NCBI RefSeq assembly: GCF_003589595.1
Contig: NW_020653945.1
Span: forward strand, 11,011,000-11,074,999
DNA length: 64,000 bases
Direction of reading: 5' to 3'
Source of the DNA: Hyposmocoma kahamanoa
Lineage: Eukaryota > Arthropoda > Insecta > Lepidoptera > Cosmopterigidae
Shown piece after piece: positions 36,101 through 43,608 of the stretch. Both the position numbers and the translations under genes were made by a program. Numbering within the stretch: position 1 is the first letter of the stretch; each line of letters opens with the position of its first letter. The notes beneath the pieces were generated by a model. The model saw only the letters and a program-made list of their open reading frames with translations, searched no databases and was not told the DNA's origin.

Positions 36101-39100
36101 CACAAAATTAAAAAGCATTTAATAAGAAATTTGTAGAGTTTCAAGGTTTTTGATACCTCTTATATTTACGGAATAATCGCCTGGGCATACTTAACGATTA
36201 CACCTTATATGTGTATGGTATAAGAAAACATCCGCAAGCAAAAAATAAAAATAAGTACAATTTGAAATTCCACATAGTTCTTGTACCTAATTTGCTATAT
36301 TAATAGGTCGAGATTGAACGAAGCTTTACGTGGCGCCGGCTATGACATCGACGGTGAAAGATATCCCGAGGGCTACCAGGAAGCCCCTCTTGCTTATGAT
36401 GCGGTGTGGGCGGTGGCATTAGGTAATGTCTTAAATATTTTTTTATTTGCTAAGTAGAAAGAGTTACGCGTATCGAAATCTACCTATTTGCCTATTTTTG
36501 CAGCCAAGCAGTAATGTGAGCATTACTGCGTTCCAGTTTAGTAGGATAAGGGTGCTGATGAAATTACTGGCACATTGGACTTGTCAACTTATGTCTCAGA
36601 GTGACGGGCGCAGTGGCAGTGCCCCTAAGATCTTTGCGATTTAAAGCTCTTAGTGGCACTGCAACTGTTAGGGATGGGCGTATCGCTTACCACCAGGGGC
36701 ACGACTTGTTCGTTCCGTCACTTCGTATTATAAAGAAAATAGCTTTGCGAAAAAACGAGGTTCTTTTTTTACTTTAATCTCAGTGTGGAACTCAAAAGAT
36801 AAGTTATGAAGTTCACCAAAAAAGTACTTAAGAACAAACTACAAACTGAAACAATTTATTTAATCTCTTGATTTGTAGCCTTCAACAAAACGATGGAGAA
36901 ACTTGAGAAAAGTGGTTTAAGCTTGAAGAACTTTACGTACACGAACAAAAAGATCGCAGACGATATCTATGAGGCAATAAATTCGACGTCATTTCTCGGG
37001 GTCTCGGTGAGTGACTGCTTCCATCCGCTTCCGTTTATGACACTGATGAGAAAAAATTTGCCTATGTGTAATAGGCAAAATTTTTTTCATACCTACAATA
37101 GGATTTATAATATTCACACATTTGTAAACAGTTTATAGCAAAAATAATTTTAACTGCTTACAGAATTCAGACTATCTCAACTATTGAAAGACAAAATTTA
37201 TAGGTAATCTAAAATTACTAAAAAGCATGGCTGTAAGATAAAACAAAATATCTTTCAAGCAAAGCATTGGAATTTGTGTTCTAAATTTCAAAGTTTGTTA
37301 TGCTACCCTGATAGAAATCTGGCAACTTTCGAGGCACCAAAGAAAGGAATATCAATTTGCGCAAACTTGCCAACCACTTATAGAAGTTTAATGTGGCTGG
37401 ACTTAAAATCCCCGTTTGTGAAGTCGTTCCTTTTGCAAACACTGACAGACAACTGTAACAAAATTCTGTAATAAGTATCTTTCTTGATTTGCCAACTTTG
37501 TTAACAGCAAATTAACATTATAACTAAAGCTAATGGTCTAAACATTATTTGATGAAAAAACTAAGTTTGTACGAATGAAAGTCGTATCTAAGCTGTGTAA
37601 TAAATAAAGTTTCTTCACCTTCCGAAAAAAGTAGCTTTGTAACTTGTATCGCCCTTATTATTTGACGATCTCCGTGGTCGAGGGTTTGACACCGGTTTTC
37701 ATGGTGTCGCCATCTCTGAGGTCCCGGGTTCGATTCTCGGTTGGGTCAATGTAGAAAAACCAACTTTTGTATATTATATCGGGTCTGGGTATTTGTGGTA
37801 CCGTCGTTGTTTCCGATTACCATAACACAAGTGCTTTAGTTACTTACTTTGATATCAAAGCAACGTATGCGATGTTGTCTAATCGCCATAACGTGACGAT
37901 CCGTTGTTACAGTGTTATATATCTTGTGTGTAGGGCCTTGTGGCGTTTTCGTCGCAAGGTGACCGGATAGCATTGACGCAGATAGAGCAACTGGCTGACA
38001 ACCATTATGTGAAACTCGGCTACTACGACACGCAGGCGGACAATCTCACGTGGTTGGACCGAGAGCGGTGGGTCGGTACGTACTACTCACTCTACATGGT
38101 TTTGCAAAAAAAAATTACCTCCCGCATCACAGTGTCAAACTAAATAAAGTTAATTATTGTTTTATCATGTCACAAAACAAAACACTAAAAAATAAATGCA
38201 ACGAGGAAAAATAAATCTTTACATATGAAACGTTTTAAGAAATTAAAAAGTACTTAGAAAGAACGTCTTCAAAGCACCCTTATACTGTTATTAATTCTTG
38301 TAAAAATTCGTAGGTAAATTAATTGCTTCGGGCTAGCCGGTTGGCAATGACAGGATATAGTCCTTGCTTCATAACAATTTAGTTAATTGTATAAAAACGG
38401 CGAAGTTATAAAAATGTCGAGACAGGAAGATTTCTGATAAAAAGAAAATATCAAAATAATGAAAGTAGTTAATGTAATATTTATTTTATTGAATATAATG
38501 TTTTACTACCATAATATTTATACATTTTTTTGTAAAAAAAAAACACCACTAGTTTGTCAAACAGTCGCTGGTTCGAATCCAGCCGGATCGAAGAATTTTT
38601 TCGTTTTTTTTGTATCTATAATAATGTATGTACATATACAGCCTTCGAAATAACAGGGTTTCGAAAAAAATGTGGTTTCAATCCCTTTGGTGACAGGTGG
38701 CAAAGTTCCGCCGGACCGAACTGTGGTGGTTAATGAGTTACGGACCGTGTCTCTGCCGCTCTTCGCATGCATGACAGCCCTCTGCATCGCCGGTATCCTA
38801 GCTGCTATCGCGCTCATCATATTTAATTTATTACACCGACATAGAAGGTAAGAATATAAGACGCATTTCTCAAAAGTTCAAGAATATAAGACGCATTTCT
38901 CAAAAGTTCAAGAAAGTGTAAAACGAAAAGGAGCTCAAATCTAAGTCGTACAAATGCTCTCGTAACTTATTTATTTACTTACCTGTTCATAAGACTGTAT
39001 AAACAGTCGCCATAATCTTTCATCTTTGGCGTTAGTATTTACGAGTACGACATCTTGACATTGGCATTACCTTTAGTTGACGCAAAAGCCCTTTGGCAAC

Positions 39101-42100
39101 AGTAGAGAAAGTAAAAGGGACAAACTTACATGACCCTTGTCAATCCACTGTGTTACCGCGCCCGCCGACCACCACCCCTCACCTCCGTTGTCACTATGGC
39201 AGTGTAGGACAGCACGTCACATGACAGGGGTCTTATTAAAAACTTGACTCGACTGATTCCAAGAAGAACAATCTAGTTTTAACTGGAACATCAAAAACGA
39301 AACTGTTTTAGCTAGAAAGTCTTACTCATGTGTGACAATCGCTACAAATCATTTATTCTCAAAAAAATCCGGAAACAGAACTTTACGTATATTTTATTGA
39401 GTTACTTACTCGTTATACACGGTAGATTCAATACCAATGGTACACCAAATGAATAACAAATTAGTTTGTAAAATCTTCAGTTTCACATAAATCTTGGATT
39501 CTTGAAACCTTTTTCCTGAAACTTTTTGTTACAAGTAAGCCACTTAAGGCGGTACGGCGCTCTCGTCTTATTACGGATAGTTCTTTTTGGCCCTAGTTTT
39601 CATTTTTATTGCGAGCAGATAGCGCGGTGTTGTTGAACCAAAACACCAGCTTCGTAAATGTTTTTATGTTACTCACAAAACTCGAATAGAAATCAATAGC
39701 TGTGTGTTTTTAAGGAACGGGAATAAAGTGTTTCAGCACCCTATCCTATATAATTTTGATATTGTTAGCAAGCACTTACCAAAGCAAAGCTATTTTCCAT
39801 AAGTGAAAACAAAAGTATTGTATTTCGTACATGTAAAAAAAATCCTGTCACGGCTAGGGTGATCCAGTGGTCGCATCCGGCATGCAACACGGTAATGTTG
39901 TGCGGGTGCTGCGTGTGCCTGGGCGCTGCGATTGCGCTGGGCGTGGACGGACGCTGGGTGCAGCCGCAACATTTCGCCGGCGTCTGCGCTGCGAGAGCCT
40001 GGCTCCTTGCCACCGGATTCTCAATGGCCTATGGTGCACTATTCACCAAAGTGTGGAGAGTTCACAGGCACACAACCAAGCCAAAAGTCGATACTAAGGT
40101 ATAACAGACAATTCTGTACAAACAAGTAATCTATCTTCCTTAATACAAATATTACAACTACCTAGGTAGATATTTACTTCCTACTGTTTACTACAAATCA
40201 AATTCACTATTTTGACCCTTATATTATGTAGTTCTTCAAACGTTTATTTTGTTTGTCACCTCCGCGTATAAAACAGGACTACAAAGTCAACTCATTAATT
40301 TATATGTGCTTGTTTTCTAACCGAGTGACTCGAAAAAGGCGAGTTTCGATACTTTCACACACAAGTTTTGGTCAACCCATGACCGCATTGTTTGGATCAC
40401 ATTTGTTCAATTTGTAGCTGTTCGTTAAACTGCACATTTCTGTCTGTATTTTATAGAGCGTAGGTATGTTTAAACGTTACCTCATAAAATGGCACACTAT
40501 TAAGGTACACTACTGGAGAACTAACGACCGCCGCCCCTTATCATTAATCTTCATTTCTTGGACAGATTATAATTAACTCTATGGGATGTCAGACATAAAA
40601 GTTCCGATTAGTACAGTCATGCACGGAATAAGCACAACTATGCAAGTGAGCAAATCTTGCAATTGTTTTCCCTAAATTAATAAACAAAAGAGAATCAATG
40701 AATAGCAAAATAAAAATGTACAGAAACGCATGCACGGGTGGAAGCTGTATACTATGGTGGGAGGCCTCCTGGTAGTAGACGCTGCGATCCTGACTGCATG
40801 GCAGCTCCGAGACCCTCTCGAGAGGCGCGTTGAAATCTTCCCGCTGGAGAACCCGCGGCATCACGACGACGATGTCCACATACGACCCGAACTCGAACAT
40901 TGCGAAAGTGAACACAACACCGTATGGCTCGGTGAGCATATTTTTAATAGGTAGTTGTTACAGTATAGACCGTCAATTGGAATGCTTTTATCTAGTTTAC
41001 ACCTGTTCCTTCTTAATGTGTTACTACTGCACGGAAACAGTATTTCATTTTTATGATCACATTAATCGTTTTCTACTTTAATTATAAATAAAGTAATGTT
41101 TCCGATTTATGCTTAATAACCAAAATTCCAACAATAATTATGAAAGATGATGATGATATAAGGTAATATAGAACCTCGTAAACAAAATAAATTACTTTTT
41201 ATAAATCTCTGGAGTCCATGGCGACTCATTTATGAGCGTACTTTAGGCGAAAATTTAAAAGTTTGTGTAAAGTCGTTAATAACAGCTGGGTCCAGTGTTG
41301 TCCTTTTAGAGATTCGCTGTGACATATTATTCATTATTCGTTATATTACTTTTTTTATAATCGATACAAAGATCAAACAAACTGAAAGAAACATTCCATC
41401 GATCCGGCTGGACTCGAACCAGCGACATTATCGCCTAAATTTCTAATCTAGCCGGATCAAAGGAGTTTGTTCGATCTTTGTTAATTGCCACTAATAATAG
41501 CACGATAACAACTAAATAAAAACATTTTAGGTGTAATGTATGGATACAAGGGTTTGGTGCTGGTCTTCGGGCTGTTTCTTGCTTACGAGACGCGATCAGT
41601 GAAAGTACGGCAAATCAACGACTCACGCTACGTCGGCATGAGCATCTACAACGTGGTGGTGCTTTGCCTGATCACCGCGCCCGTCACCTTGGTTATCGCC
41701 AGCCAGCAAGACGCGGCCTTCGCGTTTGTCTCACTTGCAATTGTCTTCTGTTGTTTCCTAAGCATGGCGCTTATTTTCATTCCCAAGGTGAGTTTATTTT
41801 GTTACCAAATCTACCAGCAAAGTAATAGTACACGAAATAGGCGGTTCTACGTTACGCGGCAACTAAAACATCTTTAGGATCTACCCTAAAAGCATTTGTG
41901 AAAAAAGATTGTAGAATCACGTTGCGATAGAAATACGAGCATCGAGGTTTCATTTCTGAACCCTCGGTCAGTGAGCCATTCGATGAATTCCAGGAAATTT
42001 ATCGTGTGGCATTAAGAAAACCGAATTGCTACAACCCACAAGAGGACAAGCGAAATTATAGCGATACGCGATTTGTCGCACAGGACGGTATTCCCCTGTC

Positions 42101-43500
42101 TCAATAAAAAGTGGCGTCAATTCTTCCGTCTCGTAATTTAGGAAATAAAAGTTCCACGATAATATTTTAACACAATGGATTACTTTACACGGAGTAACGA
42201 ATCTGTATTGTTTAGTATCAAATATCAAATAATAGGAATAATTGTTTTTTATCATATGCATATTCGTTGAATAAAATTTTTGGTGTTACGTTGTTTATAT
42301 TAAAGACAAATTTATTTCACTGTAACTTAATCTAAATATAAGAAAAAATATTAAAAATAAACAATTAAAAAAAGGAACTTTTATTATTATACAATCATCA
42401 TATAGCTATTATAAAATTAAATCTTAGAACTGTAATAGTGTATTCGTGATACCTAAACTAAGTAAAAACGTACCTGTATTTTGGGAATCTTGTTTGTGCA
42501 TACTTTCTTTATATTAGTGCTTAAAAACAGATTAGCTATGTAATATACATTTATTACACTGCCTCTGCGGCCGTACGGTTACCCTGCTGATCTGCCACGC
42601 AAAGGTTCCGGGTTCGATTCCCGAGCCGGGAGAAATATTTGTATGGCTTACATTTATTTCTCTCGTGAGAGTGGTGTAATTTGTGGCTGTCTATGTATGT
42701 GTCCATACCACCCGCAATCGGGATTTGACGATCTTCGATAATTATGATTATGAATGCAAAGATTGAACACACAGAGAAATTCCGAGGACCCGGTGGGACT
42801 TTAACCCACGTCCATGCTGCACCGTAGCATTGGTCTTTACCAACTGAGCTACGGGTCTTGTTACCAAGCCGTCGAAATTTGACACGGCCACAACTATGCA
42901 ATGCGAATGCATCACGAGATTATGCGAATGTGTAGGCCCGTACACGGCACGCGGCGTGCGCTTACACATCCGGCTACGTTTGTATGTAGTTACCATTGTT
43001 ACCATAAGTGCAATACTCGACGTATACCTCAAAAGTTATTTACAACGAGACTTGGTGATTCCAACAAGAGTTTAATGTTTTAAGATAATGACGCGCCGCT
43101 TTCAGTTCACTTCCTACGTTATCAGCTTTGTGAGTCACTGGATTAAATACAATGGATGGCTTCATTTCTTCATCATTATCGTTCATTCCACTGAAATGTG
43201 ATGTCATTATTGATATAACTTTCGATGCGTAATGGCTTTAAACGATTTGCTACTCTACCATAAAATGTAACAAATTTACATTTAAACATACAAACTTACT
43301 TGTTGAAATTATTCCATTTTCCACAAAGCGATATGAGTTGAATGATCCTGAATTTGCATTTGAACTATAGTACATAATAACTACGTAGGAACCATCCACG
43401 CATACATTAATTTACCCTCGGTTCGCCATTGGTTGGAGTCAAACTTTCGCAGTAATCAACCCTAACTAATATTTATTATATATATATATATAATATATGT

Positions 43501-43548
<48 letters not shown>

Positions 43549-43558
43549 NNNNNNNNNN

Positions 43559-43608
<50 letters not shown>

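Noticed and set aside
42795..42870. Possible tRNA gene on the minus strand
   Set aside because: The anticodon stem does not form and a SINE body follows; treated as a SINE head. The same reasoning applies at 59960, 61590 and 37670.
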